Part shown: positions 45,870 through 55,372 of the stretch, piece after piece
Numbering within the stretch: position 1 is the stretch's first letter
Layout of the letters: each line of letters starts with the position of its first letter
Source: Georhizobium profundi
GTDB taxonomy: Bacteria > Pseudomonadota > Alphaproteobacteria > Rhizobiales > Rhizobiaceae
Assembly: GCF_003952725.1 (NCBI RefSeq)
Contig: NZ_CP032509.1
Span: forward strand, 1,078,001 to 1,142,000
DNA length: 64,000 nt
Direction: 5' to 3'
The notes under the pieces: generated by a model
Database searches by the model: none
What the model was told of the DNA's origin: nothing
Seen by the model: the letters and a program-made list of their open reading frames with translations, nothing else
Position numbers and translations under genes: made by a program

Positions 45870-45889
45870 ATCCGTTATGCTCTTGTCAT
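45861..45889 (+). promoter_or_regulatory. Tandem Pho boxes before pstS
   Basis: Three 7-mers at 11-bp spacing, GTGTCAT-AAAT-CCGTTAT-GCTC-TTGTCAT, make two overlapping Pho boxes of the CTGTCAT-N4-CTGTCAT type. The first 7-mer contains the beginning of the phoR stop codon. PhoB bound here would activate pstSCAB-phoU-phoB. Confidence 0.85.
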
Positions 45890-45991
45890 AAAAGGTGGGT
45901 CAGCGGGGTGTTAGAACACCGACGGCCTCAAGGGGCACCCACAGGCGCCCTTAAGGCGCCCATTCAAAGAGCTAATAAGCGGGAGACATCC

Positions 45992-47035
45992 ATGAACGCT
46001 CTTAAGATTTCCGTCGCTGCCCTCGTGGCATCCACGACGTTTGCCGGTTTTGCCGTCGCACAGTCGCGCGACACCATCCAGATTGCCGGTTCTTCGACCG
46101 TTCTGCCTTTCGCATCGATCGTTGCTGAAGAATTCTCCGCTGCTTTCCCTGATTTCGGCACGCCGGTCGTCGGTTCGGGCGGTTCGTCGGGCGGTCTGCG
46201 CCAGTTCTGCGAAGGCGTCGGTGAGAACACGATCGACATCGCAAACTCGTCGCGCCGCATCCGCGCCGGCGAAGTCGAAGCCTGCAACACGGCTGGCGTA
46301 GAAGACATCCGCGAAATCCAGATCGGTTACGACGGCATCGTTTTCGCAACGTCCGTTGACCAGGGCGATTTCGCTCTCGAGCCGCAGCACGTCTTCATGG
46401 CGATCGCAGCCCAGGTTCCGCAGGACGGCGAAATGGTCGCCAACCCGTACACCAACTGGTCGGAAATCGACGCTTCCCTGCCTGACCAGGCGATTGCTCT
46501 TGCAATCCCGGCTTCCAACCACGGCACCCGCGAAGTCTTCGAAGAGCGCGTCGTTCTTCCGGGCTGCGAAGCTGCTGAACTGCCGGAAATGTCCGAAGAG
46601 GAAATGGAAGCAGCTTGCCTCGCATTCCGCCAAGACGTCGTCGTTGAAATCGCCGGCGACTACACCGAGACGCTCGCTCGCCTGCAGTCGAACCCGGCAA
46701 CCGTCGGCGTCTTTGGCCTGTCGTTCTACGACCAGAACCGCGACACGCTGAAGGTTGCAACCGTATCGGGCGTCGAGCCTTCGCTCGAGACGATCGCTTC
46801 GGGCGACTATCCGGTTTCGCGTCCGCTCTTCTTCTACGTCAAGGGCGAGCACATCGGCGTCATCCCGGGCATCGAAGAGTACGTCCAGTTCTTCCTCTCC
46901 GACCAGATGGCCGGTGCAGGCGGCGCGCTTGAAGCTGCCGGCATGATCCCGGCTCCGGCTGAAGAAACCGCTGCCGTTCTGGAAGCCTTCGAAGGCGGCG
47001 AAGCGCTGACCGTCGAAAGCCTCGGCGCCGAGTAA
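45992..47035 (+). CDS. pstS: Phosphate ABC transporter substrate-binding protein PstS
   Basis: A 347-residue periplasmic phosphate-binding protein with a signal peptide ending FAGFAVAQ (residue 24). The phosphate site residues are in IAGSSTVLPF, GSGGSSGGLRQFCEG and ASNHGTREVFEE. GGGAGA lies 5 bp before the ATG; the gap to phoR carries the Pho boxes. Confidence 0.95.
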   Translation: MNALKISVAALVASTTFAGFAVAQSRDTIQIAGSSTVLPFASIVAEEFSAAFPDFGTPVVGSGGSSGGLRQFCEGVGENTIDIANSSRRIRAGEVEACNTAGVEDIREIQIGYDGIVFATSVDQGDFALEPQHVFMAIAAQVPQDGEMVANPYTNWSEIDASLPDQAIALAIPASNHGTREVFEERVVLPGCEAAELPEMSEEEMEAACLAFRQDVVVEIAGDYTETLARLQSNPATVGVFGLSFYDQNRDTLKVATVSGVEPSLETIASGDYPVSRPLFFYVKGEHIGVIPGIEEYVQFFLSDQMAGAGGALEAAGMIPAPAEETAAVLEAFEGGEALTVESLGAE

Positions 47036-47045
47036 TCTACCAGAC

Positions 47046-47077
47046 GGGGCCTCGCCGTAGCGGCGGGGCCCCATTTT
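47046..47077 (+). terminator. Attenuating hairpin between pstS and pstC
   Basis: GGGGCCTCGCCG and CGGCGGGGCCCC pair over 12 positions (one G-U) around a TAG loop, followed by ATTTT. A partial terminator here would give PstS in excess over the membrane subunits. Confidence 0.7.
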
Positions 47078-47111
47078 GCTTCCCTGACATTTGGTCATTC
47101 AAGGCACGCCG

Positions 47112-48488
47112 ATGAACACCCTGATCATCACTGCGCTGATCCTTGCCTTTCTCGGCATCGCCTACCAGACCGGTTCTTCCAGAAGTCGCGCCTTGGCGGG
47201 CACTTCAGGCCGCCGTCTGCATTCGCGCCCATCCTATCATGGTTCTGCGATTGCGATCTGGACGCTCGTTCCGCTGCTTCTCGTGCTTGGCGCCTGGGCG
47301 CTGCTCGACAGTTACGTCATCCGCACGTTCATCACCTGGTATTTGCCTGAAAGCCTCGTTGCCGAGGGCGGCAATGCGCTGCGCGCCTCGATCGCGCGCG
47401 TTGAGGCTCTTGCGACGGGCTATGGCGTCGTCGGCGAGGTTCAGGAGTTCGAGCGGACAGCTGCGCAGGCCGTCGGCCGGTTTCAGACAACGGCTTTCCT
47501 GATTGTCGTGGCGGCAGCAACCACGCTTGCTGCGCTCGGCCTCTTCTATGCCCGCAAGCGTATCACGCCCCAGTTTCGCGCCCGCAACGAAGTCGAGGGT
47601 GCAGTCCGCCTCCTCCTTCTCGCCTGCTCCGTCGTCGCCATTCTGACCACGTTCGGCATCGTGGCTTCGCTCCTGACCGAAGCCATGCGCTTCTTCTCTT
47701 TCGTCAATCCGCTCGACTTCTTTTTCGGGACCGTCTGGAACCCGCGCTTTTCCACGACCGGCGCCGGTGGCGGTGGCGAATATGGTCTGATCCCGCTTCT
47801 CTGGGGTACGATCCAGATCACCATCATCGCCATTCTGACGGCAGTGCCGATCGGCCTGATGGCCGCCGTCTACCTGTCGCAATACGCCAAACCGCGTGTG
47901 CGCAGCGTGGTCAAGCCGCTGATCGAAGTGCTCGCGGGTATCCCGACGATCGTTTACGGCTTCTTCGCCCTGGTGACTGTGGGACCCTTCCTCGCAAGCT
48001 TCGGTGACGCGATCGGCGTCGATATTCGCGCCACCAGCGCACTCACGGCCGGCATCGTGATGGGTGTGATGATCATCCCGTTCATCTCGTCGCTTTCCGA
48101 CGACATCATCCGCCAAGTGCCGACTGCGATGCGCGACGGCTCGCTCGGCCTTGGTGCAACGAAGTCCGAGACGATCCGCCGGGTCATCCTGCCGGCTGCT
48201 CTTCCGGGCATCGTCGGCGCCATTCTGCTGGCGGTCAGCCGTGCGATCGGCGAGACGATGATCGTCGTGCTCGCGGCCGGCAACAGTCCGGTGCTGCGCT
48301 TCAATCCCTTCGAGCCAACGTCGACGATCACCGTTTCGATCGTCAACCAGCTCACCGGCGACAGTGATTTCGCCGGACCCCAATCCCTCGTCGCCTTCGC
48401 GCTTGGCCTGACGCTGTTCGTGCTGACCTTGGTTCTCAACGTCGGTGCGCTCTACATCGTCCGCCGCTTCCGGGAGCAGTATGACTGA
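47112..48488 (+). CDS. pstC: Phosphate ABC transporter permease PstC
   Basis: A 458-residue permease, longer than the enterobacterial form because of an N-terminal extension with extra helices, as is usual in alphaproteobacteria. The permease core (GLIPLLWGTIQITIIAILTA, then LIEVLAGIPTIVYGFFAL) and the EAA loop (MRDGSLGLGATKSETIRRV) are conserved. It lies 2 bp upstream of pstA. Confidence 0.93.
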   Translation: MNTLIITALILAFLGIAYQTGSSRSRALAGTSGRRLHSRPSYHGSAIAIWTLVPLLLVLGAWALLDSYVIRTFITWYLPESLVAEGGNALRASIARVEALATGYGVVGEVQEFERTAAQAVGRFQTTAFLIVVAAATTLAALGLFYARKRITPQFRARNEVEGAVRLLLLACSVVAILTTFGIVASLLTEAMRFFSFVNPLDFFFGTVWNPRFSTTGAGGGGEYGLIPLLWGTIQITIIAILTAVPIGLMAAVYLSQYAKPRVRSVVKPLIEVLAGIPTIVYGFFALVTVGPFLASFGDAIGVDIRATSALTAGIVMGVMIIPFISSLSDDIIRQVPTAMRDGSLGLGATKSETIRRVILPAALPGIVGAILLAVSRAIGETMIVVLAAGNSPVLRFNPFEPTSTITVSIVNQLTGDSDFAGPQSLVAFALGLTLFVLTLVLNVGALYIVRRFREQYD

Positions 48489-48490
48489 TC

Positions 48491-49870
48491 ATGGCTAATC
48501 TCGACAGCACAACGACAGCCAGTGCCGGCACTGCTGTTACCGCCGAAGAGCGGCGCCAGCGGGTCAAAAAGAGCCTCGGGGCACGGCACCGCAAGGAACG
48601 CCTCTTTCATGGCCTCGGCATTACTGCCGTCGTCCTGGCGCTTGGTTTCGTCGGCATTCTTTTCTACGACGTGCTGCAGCGCGGGCTCCCCGCGTTCCAG
48701 CAGGCGCAGGTCACGGTCGACGTCTATTTCGATCCCGAGATCATCGAGCTCGGCGAGCGGCCCGTTCAGGCTGCCGGTCAGTCTCCGGCCGATTACCGCG
48801 CAGCCTTGAATGCGTGGCTGCGTGACGCGGCTCTGGCCAACTGGAACCTCGTGCTGGAAACGTCAATCCGCAACATCGTGCCGGAATTCCAGGGCAGTGC
48901 GCGTGAAATCGCTGCCATCATCGACAGTTCGCAACGCTTCGTCATCCGCGATGCGTTCACGAACGATCCTTCCCTGCTTGGTCAGACCCGAGAGTTCGCA
49001 CTTCTCGCCTCGGCCAATGCCGACAACTGGCTGAAGGGCACGATCGACCGGAGCCTGCCGGACGCCCGCCAACAGCTCTCTGCCGATGCGCGTGCGTTGG
49101 CAGACGACCTTCTGGAGCGCGGCGAGATCCGTTTCGCTTTTGCGTCGCACCTCTTCACCAATGTGGACTCCCGCTCGGCACCGGCCAGCGCGGGTCTCGC
49201 GGGCGCCTTCATGGGCTCGCTCTACATGATGCTGATCGTCATCGTGCTCGCCGTGCCAATCGGTGTCGCAAGCGCCGTCTATCTCGAAGAATTCGCGCCG
49301 AAGAACCGGCTGACCGATGTGATCGAGATCACGATCAACAATCTGGCGGCGGTGCCTTCCATCGTGTTCGGTCTGCTGGGTGCGGCGGTCTTCATCAACT
49401 ATTTCCGCCTGCCGCTTTCCGCGCCGCTCGTCGGTGGTCTCGTCCTGACGCTGATGACGCTGCCGACGATCATCATTGCCACGCGTTCATCGCTGCGCGC
49501 AGTGCCGCCTTCTCTTCGCCAGGCGGCCCTCGGTCTCGGCGCATCGCGCACGCAGATGGTCTTCCATCACGTGCTGCCGATCACCTATCCGGGCATCCTG
49601 ACTGCCGCCATCATCGGTGTCGCTCAGGCGCTCGGGGAAACTGCTCCTCTGCTGCTCATCGGCATGAACGCCTTCGTCGCCAATATTCCGAGCAGTCCCA
49701 TGGACCAGGCGTCGGCCTTGCCGGTGCAGATCTATCTCTGGCAGGGCAACGAAAACCGTAATTTCTTCGAAGCGCGTACTTCTGCCGCCATCATCGTGCT
49801 ACTCGGCCTGATGCTGAGCCTCAATGCGATCGCAATCTTCCTTCGGTCGCGACTGGAGAAACGCAAGTGA
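48491..49870 (+). CDS. pstA: Phosphate ABC transporter permease PstA
   Basis: A 459-residue permease with a DUF3333-type N-terminal periplasmic region between helix 1 and the core. The core motifs are [36 protein letters not shown] and the EAA loop [18 protein letters not shown]. It is coupled to pstB by an overlapping GTGA. Confidence 0.93.
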   Translation: MANLDSTTTASAGTAVTAEERRQRVKKSLGARHRKERLFHGLGITAVVLALGFVGILFYDVLQRGLPAFQQAQVTVDVYFDPEIIELGERPVQAAGQSPADYRAALNAWLRDAALANWNLVLETSIRNIVPEFQGSAREIAAIIDSSQRFVIRDAFTNDPSLLGQTREFALLASANADNWLKGTIDRSLPDARQQLSADARALADDLLERGEIRFAFASHLFTNVDSRSAPASAGLAGAFMGSLYMMLIVIVLAVPIGVASAVYLEEFAPKNRLTDVIEITINNLAAVPSIVFGLLGAAVFINYFRLPLSAPLVGGLVLTLMTLPTIIIATRSSLRAVPPSLRQAALGLGASRTQMVFHHVLPITYPGILTAAIIGVAQALGETAPLLLIGMNAFVANIPSSPMDQASALPVQIYLWQGNENRNFFEARTSAAIIVLLGLMLSLNAIAIFLRSRLEKRK

Positions 49871-50748
49871 CGTCAGATAGCACCATCACCAAGGATCCCG
49901 TCATGGCCTCTGGAATGAACTTTCCACATGCGGAGCTCACCCCGAACGCAGAGCAGGCCAGCGACCACGGCGCAGCCGAGCTTGCCCAGCGCAGCGTTCG
50001 CGTGCGCGCCAGCGACGTGTCCGTCTTCTATGGCGCCAAGCAGGCGTTGTTCGACGTGTCGGTCGATATTCCTGACCGCGCCGTTACGGCCTTCATCGGC
50101 CCATCGGGCTGCGGCAAGTCCACGTTCCTGCGCTGCATCAACCGCATGAACGATACGATCGAAGGCGCGCGCGTCGGCGGCAAGATCGAACTCGACGGCG
50201 AGGACATCTACGATCCCTCGCTGGACGTCGTCGAACTACGTGCCCGCGTCGGCATGGTGTTTCAGAAGCCCAATCCTTTTCCGAAATCGATTTTCGAAAA
50301 CGTCGCCTACGGTCCGCGAATCCACGGTCTCATCCGCACTAAGGCTGATGCGGAAGAAGTCGTCGTGTCGAGCTTGCGCAAGGCAGGGCTCTTCAACGAG
50401 GTCAAGGATCGTCTTCACGAGCCGGGCACCGGCCTCTCGGGCGGCCAGCAGCAGCGCCTCTGCATCGCGCGCGCCATCGCGGTCGGTCCGGAAGTCATTT
50501 TGATGGACGAGCCGTGTTCGGCGCTCGACCCGATCGCAACGGCCATCATCGAAGAGCTGATCGACGAACTGCGCGAGAACTACACGATCATCATCGTGAC
50601 GCACTCGATGCAGCAGGCGGCGCGCGTTTCGCAGAAGACGGCGTTCTTCCATCTCGGCAATCTCGTGGAGGAAGGTCCGACCGACAAGATCTTCACGAAC
50701 CCGGAAGACAAGCGCACCCAGGATTACATTACCGGCCGGTTCGGCTGA
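49867..50748 (+). CDS. pstB: Phosphate ABC transporter ATPase PstB
   Basis: An ABC ATPase of 293 residues: Walker [10 protein letters not shown], signature [14 protein letters not shown], Walker [14 protein letters not shown] and the switch His in [10 protein letters not shown]. The GTG overlapping the pstA stop is taken as start; an ATG at 49903 with AAGGAT upstream is an alternative that gives 281 residues. Confidence 0.94.
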   Translation: MTSDSTITKDPVMASGMNFPHAELTPNAEQASDHGAAELAQRSVRVRASDVSVFYGAKQALFDVSVDIPDRAVTAFIGPSGCGKSTFLRCINRMNDTIEGARVGGKIELDGEDIYDPSLDVVELRARVGMVFQKPNPFPKSIFENVAYGPRIHGLIRTKADAEEVVVSSLRKAGLFNEVKDRLHEPGTGLSGGQQQRLCIARAIAVGPEVILMDEPCSALDPIATAIIEELIDELRENYTIIIVTHSMQQAARVSQKTAFFHLGNLVEEGPTDKIFTNPEDKRTQDYITGRFG

Positions 50749-50776
50749 CCAACCGGCTGTGGCCACGGAGAGAACA

Positions 50777-51490
50777 ATGAGCGATCCGCATATCGTCTCG
50801 TCCTTCGACGAAGAGCTGAAATATCTGATGCGCCGGGTCTCGGAGATGGGCGGCATCGCGGAACGCATGGTGGGCGACGCCGTCGCCGCGCTGGTGGCTT
50901 CCGATGCGGGGAGCGCCCAGCGGATCATCGCCGAGGACATCATTCTCGACGATGCCGAACGCGACATCAACGAGCGTGCCATCGTCGTCATCGCCAAGCG
51001 TCAGCCCATGGCACACGATCTGCGCGAAGTGATGGGCGCGATCCGCATCGCGGCTGACCTCGAGCGCGTCGGCGATATGGGAAAGAATATCGCCAAGCGC
51101 GTGGTCGCCGTCCAGGGCACGGCCCAGCCGAAGCAACTGGTGCGGGGGCTCGAGCACCTCTCCGAACTCGCTTTGACGCAGCTGAAGGAAGTGCTCGATG
51201 CCTATTCGACGCGCTCCGCCGTTGCGGCGAACCAGGTGCGCCAGCGCGACGACGAAATCGACGCAATGTACACGTCGTTGTTCCGTGAGTTGCTGACCTA
51301 CATGATGGAAGATCCGCGCAACATTTCGGCCTGCACGCATCTACTGTTCTGCGCCAAGAACATCGAGCGCATCGGCGATCATGCAACCAACATCGCCGAG
51401 ACGATCTACTATATGGCGACCGGCGACCGGCTGCTCGGCGAACGGCCGCGCGGCGACAAGACTGCGACGGTGATGGCCAGCGGCCACTGA
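50777..51490 (+). CDS. phoU: Phosphate signalling protein PhoU
   Basis: A 237-residue all-helical PhoU with two repeats of the metal-binding pattern (EDIILDDAERDINERA and RQRDDEIDAMYTSLFRELL; DLERVGDMGKNIAKR and NIERIGDHATNIAE). It dampens PhoR signalling and Pst activity when phosphate is ample. GGAGAGAACA precedes the ATG. Confidence 0.94.
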   Translation: MSDPHIVSSFDEELKYLMRRVSEMGGIAERMVGDAVAALVASDAGSAQRIIAEDIILDDAERDINERAIVVIAKRQPMAHDLREVMGAIRIAADLERVGDMGKNIAKRVVAVQGTAQPKQLVRGLEHLSELALTQLKEVLDAYSTRSAVAANQVRQRDDEIDAMYTSLFRELLTYMMEDPRNISACTHLLFCAKNIERIGDHATNIAETIYYMATGDRLLGERPRGDKTATVMASGH

Positions 51491-51506
51491 CGGAGACGAT
51501 GGGAAG

Positions 51507-52190
51507 ATGCTGCCAAAGATAACGGTCGTCGAGGACGAAGAAGCGCTGAGCGTGCTCCTGCGTTACAATCTGGAAGCCGAAGGCTACAAGGTCGACACTG
51601 TTCTTCGCGGCGACGAGGCCGAGATCCAGCTGAAAGAGCGTGTTCCGGACCTGCTCATCCTGGACTGGATGCTTCCAGGCGTCTCTGGCATCGAGCTCTG
51701 CCGCCGGCTGCGCGCGCGGCCTGAAACCGAACGCTTGCCGATCATCATGCTGACGGCGCGTGCTGAAGAGAGCGAGCGCATTCGCGGTCTCGCGACCGGT
51801 GCCGACGACTATGTGGTGAAGCCGTTTTCGACGCCTGAACTGATGGCGCGTGTTCGCGCCATGCTGCGTCGCGCCAAGCCCGAGGTCATCTCTTCGGTGC
51901 TGCAGAGCGGCGACATCACGCTCGATCGCGAAACGCACCGCGTCCACCGCAAGGGGCGCGAGATCCGGCTTGGACCGACAGAATTCAAGCTACTGGAATT
52001 TCTGATGTCGTCGCCTGGTCGCGTCTATTCGCGCGCGCAACTGCTCGATGGCGTGTGGGGCCATGACATCTATGTCGACGAGCGCACGGTGGATGTCCAT
52101 GTCGGCCGGCTGCGCAAGGCGATCAATCTCGCCAACATGCGTGATGTCATCCGCACGGTGCGGGGCGCCGGCTACGCGCTGGAAGGCTGA
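51507..52190 (+). CDS. phoB: Phosphate regulon response regulator PhoB
   Basis: A 227-residue OmpR-class response regulator. The receiver domain (1-125) has acidic EDEEA near the start, the phospho-acceptor Asp in LLILDWMLPG and the switch Lys in YVVKPFS. The C-terminal winged helix recognises Pho boxes such as those before pstS. It is last in the operon, 16 bp after phoU. Confidence 0.95.
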   Translation: MLPKITVVEDEEALSVLLRYNLEAEGYKVDTVLRGDEAEIQLKERVPDLLILDWMLPGVSGIELCRRLRARPETERLPIIMLTARAEESERIRGLATGADDYVVKPFSTPELMARVRAMLRRAKPEVISSVLQSGDITLDRETHRVHRKGREIRLGPTEFKLLEFLMSSPGRVYSRAQLLDGVWGHDIYVDERTVDVHVGRLRKAINLANMRDVIRTVRGAGYALEG

Positions 52191-52227
52191 GCGCCTTCTT
52201 CATTCTCAGCTTGAATTTGACGACGAC

Positions 52228-52246
52228 GGCGCGCGATCAGCGCGCC
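52228..52246. terminator. Hairpin between convergent phoB and gcrA
   Basis: GGCGCGC-GATCA-GCGCGCC, a 7-bp perfect stem. The gcrA stop codon lies in its loop. It could end both transcripts, but it lacks a U-run. Confidence 0.4.
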
Positions 52247-52752
52247 CGGCGCCTTTCGCCCGAGACCTGGAAGGCGAGACGCGCGTGGTATTTGCAGTAG
52301 GGCGTGTTCTCGCCTGAATCGTGGCCGCAGAAGTGGAAGTCTTCGTGCATCGGGTCGCCAACCGGCCACTTGCATGTGCGCTCAGTCAGGTCGACCAGCG
52401 CCAAGCGCTTGGCGATCGGCACGACGACATCGCTGACGGGACGTGTCTGCGGCGCTGCTTCCATGGCGACATCTTCACGCACCGCGGCGGCTGCGCCACC
52501 TCGGGAAATCGTGCGCGGTGCTGCAGGGCGGGCGTTGAAGTTGGAGGCCGGGCGCGGAGCCGGTGCCGGGCGTTTTGCGCGCGGAGCAGGGGTGCCTCCG
52601 GACTTTGCGCGTCCCGGCAGGTTCAGCCGATGTACTTTGCCGATGACAGCATTTCGTGTCACGCCACCCAATTGTGCGGCAATCTGGCTCGCGCTGAGGC
52701 CGTCGGCCCACAATTTGGTAAGTTTTTCGACGCGCTCATCGGTCCAATTCAT
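52237..52752 (-). CDS. gcrA: Cell-cycle regulator GcrA
   Basis: A 171-residue GcrA: the N-terminal DNA-binding helix-turn-helix begins MNWTDERVEKLTKLWADGLS, then SQIAAQLGGVTRNAVIGKVH. A proline/alanine linker follows, and a C-terminal sigma70-interacting domain contains Cys residues (CKWPVG, HFCGHDSG, YCKYH). GcrA activates promoters with CcrM-methylated GANTC sites in the alphaproteobacterial cell cycle. Confidence 0.95.
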   Translation of the reverse strand: MNWTDERVEKLTKLWADGLSASQIAAQLGGVTRNAVIGKVHRLNLPGRAKSGGTPAPRAKRPAPAPRPASNFNARPAAPRTISRGGAAAAVREDVAMEAAPQTRPVSDVVVPIAKRLALVDLTERTCKWPVGDPMHEDFHFCGHDSGENTPYCKYHARLAFQVSGERRRAR

Positions 52753-53150
52753 GGCCGCAACTCCAGTTTCGATATAGGGCGCAGCAGAATCCCTCGGCGC
52801 TGGCCCGAAGTATCAACGGAACCGCGTCGCCTTAATACTGTGTGATGACTAGGTCCGCCGCATGCAGTCTAGTGCTGTTATTTCAACTTAATGGTCGGCA
52901 GACTCCGTGACAAGAGTCCCGGGAATCGGCCGATTCGCTTTTTTGAGTTTTCCCCAACTTGGGGCTTTTTAGGCGAATTGCGTGGTAGCCGGCACAAGGG
53001 GCGTTTTCTTGACAGCGCCGGGCGAAATGAAGATAGTGCGTCGGGCCGCCGCAGGGCGGCTTTTCAATTTTCAGGCCGCAGTCCTTGAGGTTTGCGACGC
53101 GAACCGTCCGACCCTTTTGCGGTGTGGCCTTGAGTGGGAGTTTGCGCCAG
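52753..53150. other. gcrA-argD intergenic region with three terminator-like hairpins
   Basis: A 398-bp gap with no protein gene that I can support. Besides the GANTC cluster it has three plus-strand hairpins followed by T-runs: GAATCGGCCGATTC then GC and six T (52923-52944), CCCCAACTTGGGG then C and five T (52952-52970), and GCCGCC-GCAG-GGCGGC then TTTT (53045-53064). They may end a small RNA or attenuate argD. Confidence 0.5.
52787..52936. other. Cluster of five GANTC (CcrM) methylation sites
   Basis: GANTC occurs at 52787, 52901, 52914, 52923 and 52932. The last four fall in 36 bp, arranged as two inverted pairs (GACTC...GAGTC and GAATCGGCCGATTC). Chance expectation is about one per 256 bp. 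They lie in the gcrA-argD gap. CcrM methylates this motif, and GcrA and other cell-cycle regulators respond to it. Confidence 0.65.
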
Positions 53151-54350
53151 ATGGCACCGGCGTCGCCGCTTTTCGAGACTTACAACCGCGCTCCGCTCCG
53201 CTTCGAGCGTGGCGATGGTGTCTGGCTGACGAGCGAGGATGGCAAGCGATATCTGGATTTCGCCGCTGGCATCGCCGTGAACTCGCTCGGGCATTCCCAT
53301 CCGCATCTCGTCGCCGCGCTCAAGGAGCAGGCCGACAAATTGTGGCACCTGTCCAATCTCTATGAGATTCCCGGGCAGGAGCGGCTTGCGCGCCGCCTGA
53401 CGGAGGCGACCTTCGCGGATCGCGCCTTCTTCACCAATTCCGGTGCCGAAGCGCTGGAGTGTGCGATCAAGACCGCACGCCGTTATCATCATGCGCGCGG
53501 GCAGGGCGAGCGGTTCCGCATCGTCACCTTCGAAGGGGCATTCCACGGGCGGACGCTCGCGACGATCGCTGCCGGTGGCCAGCCCAAATATCTCGAAGGC
53601 TTCGGGCCCAAGGTCGAGGGTTTCGACCAGGTACCGTTCGACGATTGGGCCGCACTCGAAGCCGCTGTCACCGAGGATACGGCCGCGATTCTGATCGAGC
53701 CCGTGCAGGGCGAGGGCGGTGTTCGGCCGGTTCCCGACGAACGGCTGCGCCAACTGAGGGCTCTGTGCGACGAGACCGGTACGCTGCTGATCTTCGACGA
53801 AGTGCAGTCGGGCGTCGGTCGCACGGGCAAGCTCTTCGCGCATGAATGGTCGGGCATTTCGCCGGACATCATGGCGGTCGCCAAAGGCATCGGTGGAGGG
53901 TTCCCGCTCGGCGTCTGTCTCGCAACGTCCGAAGCGGCCGCGGGAATGGTGCCCGGCACGCACGGCACGACCTATGGCGGCAATCCGCTCGCCATGGCCG
54001 TCGGCAACGCCGTTCTCGACGTCATCCTGGCGGATGGCTTCCTGGAGCATGTGCGCGACCTGTCGCTGGTGGCAAAGCAGGGCCTCGAGGCGATCAAGGA
54101 TCGCTATCCCGATGTCGTCGCCGAAATCCGCGGGCGCGGCCTGATGCTCGGGTTGAAGACCGTCGTGCCGAACACGGAGATGGTGGCTGGCCTTCGCGCG
54201 CATCACATGCTTTCGGTACCGGCAGGCGACAACGTCGTTCGCCTTCTGCCGCCGCTCACGATCACGGCCGAGGAAATGCGCGAAGGGCTGTCGCGCATCG
54301 ACATGGTCGCCTCTGAACTTTCTTCATCCAAACAGGCAATTTCCGCCTGA
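53151..54350 (+). CDS. argD: Acetylornithine aminotransferase ArgD
   Basis: A class III PLP aminotransferase of 399 residues for arginine (and diaminopimelate) synthesis. Features: [17 protein letters not shown] (PLP phosphate), [14 protein letters not shown], and the Schiff-base Lys in [16 protein letters not shown]. It starts the argD-argF-hslO group. GGGAG lies about 10 bp before the ATG; a longer form is possible. Confidence 0.93.
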   Translation: MAPASPLFETYNRAPLRFERGDGVWLTSEDGKRYLDFAAGIAVNSLGHSHPHLVAALKEQADKLWHLSNLYEIPGQERLARRLTEATFADRAFFTNSGAEALECAIKTARRYHHARGQGERFRIVTFEGAFHGRTLATIAAGGQPKYLEGFGPKVEGFDQVPFDDWAALEAAVTEDTAAILIEPVQGEGGVRPVPDERLRQLRALCDETGTLLIFDEVQSGVGRTGKLFAHEWSGISPDIMAVAKGIGGGFPLGVCLATSEAAAGMVPGTHGTTYGGNPLAMAVGNAVLDVILADGFLEHVRDLSLVAKQGLEAIKDRYPDVVAEIRGRGLMLGLKTVVPNTEMVAGLRAHHMLSVPAGDNVVRLLPPLTITAEEMREGLSRIDMVASELSSSKQAISA

Positions 54351-54379
54351 GAGCAGGCCGGGGCACGGGGATCATCACC

Positions 54380-55303
54380 ATGGGCGCCAACGGCACGCCA
54401 CGTCATTTCATCGATCTATCGACCACCACGGCAGACGATCTTCGTGGGATGATCGACAATGCGCGCGCGATCAAGGATGCCTTGAAGTCGGGTCAGGGCG
54501 ACAAGCCCCTCGCCGGCAAAGTGCTTGCCATGATCTTCGAAAAGCCCTCGACGCGCACCCGCGTATCCTTCGATGTCGGCATGCGCCAGCTTGGCGGGGA
54601 AACGTTGTTTCTCTCCGGCACGGAAATGCAGCTCGGGCGCGCTGAAACGATCGCGGATACGGCCAAGGTGCTGTCGCGCTATGTCGACATCATCATGATC
54701 CGCACGACCGAGCACAGCCGCCTGCTTGAACTGGCCGAACACGCGACCGTGCCCGTGATCAATGCGCTGACGGACGACACCCATCCCTGCCAGATCATGG
54801 CCGATATCCTGACTTTCGAAGAACATCGCGGGCCGATCAAGGGCAAGACGGTCGCCTGGTCGGGCGATGGCAACAACGTGCTGCATTCGCTGATCGAGGC
54901 ATCGGCGCGCTTTGGTTTCACGATGAATGTCGCGGTGCCGGAAGGCTCCGAGCCGGAGGCGCGCTATGTGGACTGGGCGCGCGCCAATGGCGGCATCGTC
55001 AATGTCACGAACGACCCGATGGACGCGGTGCGCGGCGCCGATTGCGTGGTGACCGATACCTGGTTTTCCATGGGCCAGGAACATCGCGCGCGCGGCCACA
55101 ACGTCTTCCAGCCCTATCAGGTGAACGAGGCGCTGATGGCAGAGGCCAACCCGGATGCGCTCTTCATGCACTGCCTGCCGGCGCATCGCGGCGAGGAAGT
55201 GACTGATGGTGTCATCGACGGCGTGCAATCGGTGGTGTTCGACGAGGCGGAAAACCGGCTGCACGCGCAGAAGGCCATCATCGCCTGGTGCATGGGCGTC
55301 TGA
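54380..55303 (+). CDS. argF: Ornithine carbamoyltransferase ArgF
   Basis: A 307-residue transcarbamylase forming citrulline. The carbamoyl-phosphate motif is [15 protein letters not shown], with [15 protein letters not shown] and the ornithine-binding [13 protein letters not shown]. It begins 29 bp after argD in the usual Hyphomicrobiales order. Confidence 0.95.
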   Translation: MGANGTPRHFIDLSTTTADDLRGMIDNARAIKDALKSGQGDKPLAGKVLAMIFEKPSTRTRVSFDVGMRQLGGETLFLSGTEMQLGRAETIADTAKVLSRYVDIIMIRTTEHSRLLELAEHATVPVINALTDDTHPCQIMADILTFEEHRGPIKGKTVAWSGDGNNVLHSLIEASARFGFTMNVAVPEGSEPEARYVDWARANGGIVNVTNDPMDAVRGADCVVTDTWFSMGQEHRARGHNVFQPYQVNEALMAEANPDALFMHCLPAHRGEEVTDGVIDGVQSVVFDEAENRLHAQKAIIAWCMGV

Positions 55304-55372
55304 GTACCTAAATATCCGGCAAATAGTTCAGCCGTGCGCTTGTTGCCGGCACTTCTTCCCCGGAGAAACCCG

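Noticed and set aside
45908..45991. Upstream extension of pstS
   Set aside because: It would put a non-hydrophobic tail before a normal signal peptide; GGGAGA supports the ATG at 45992.
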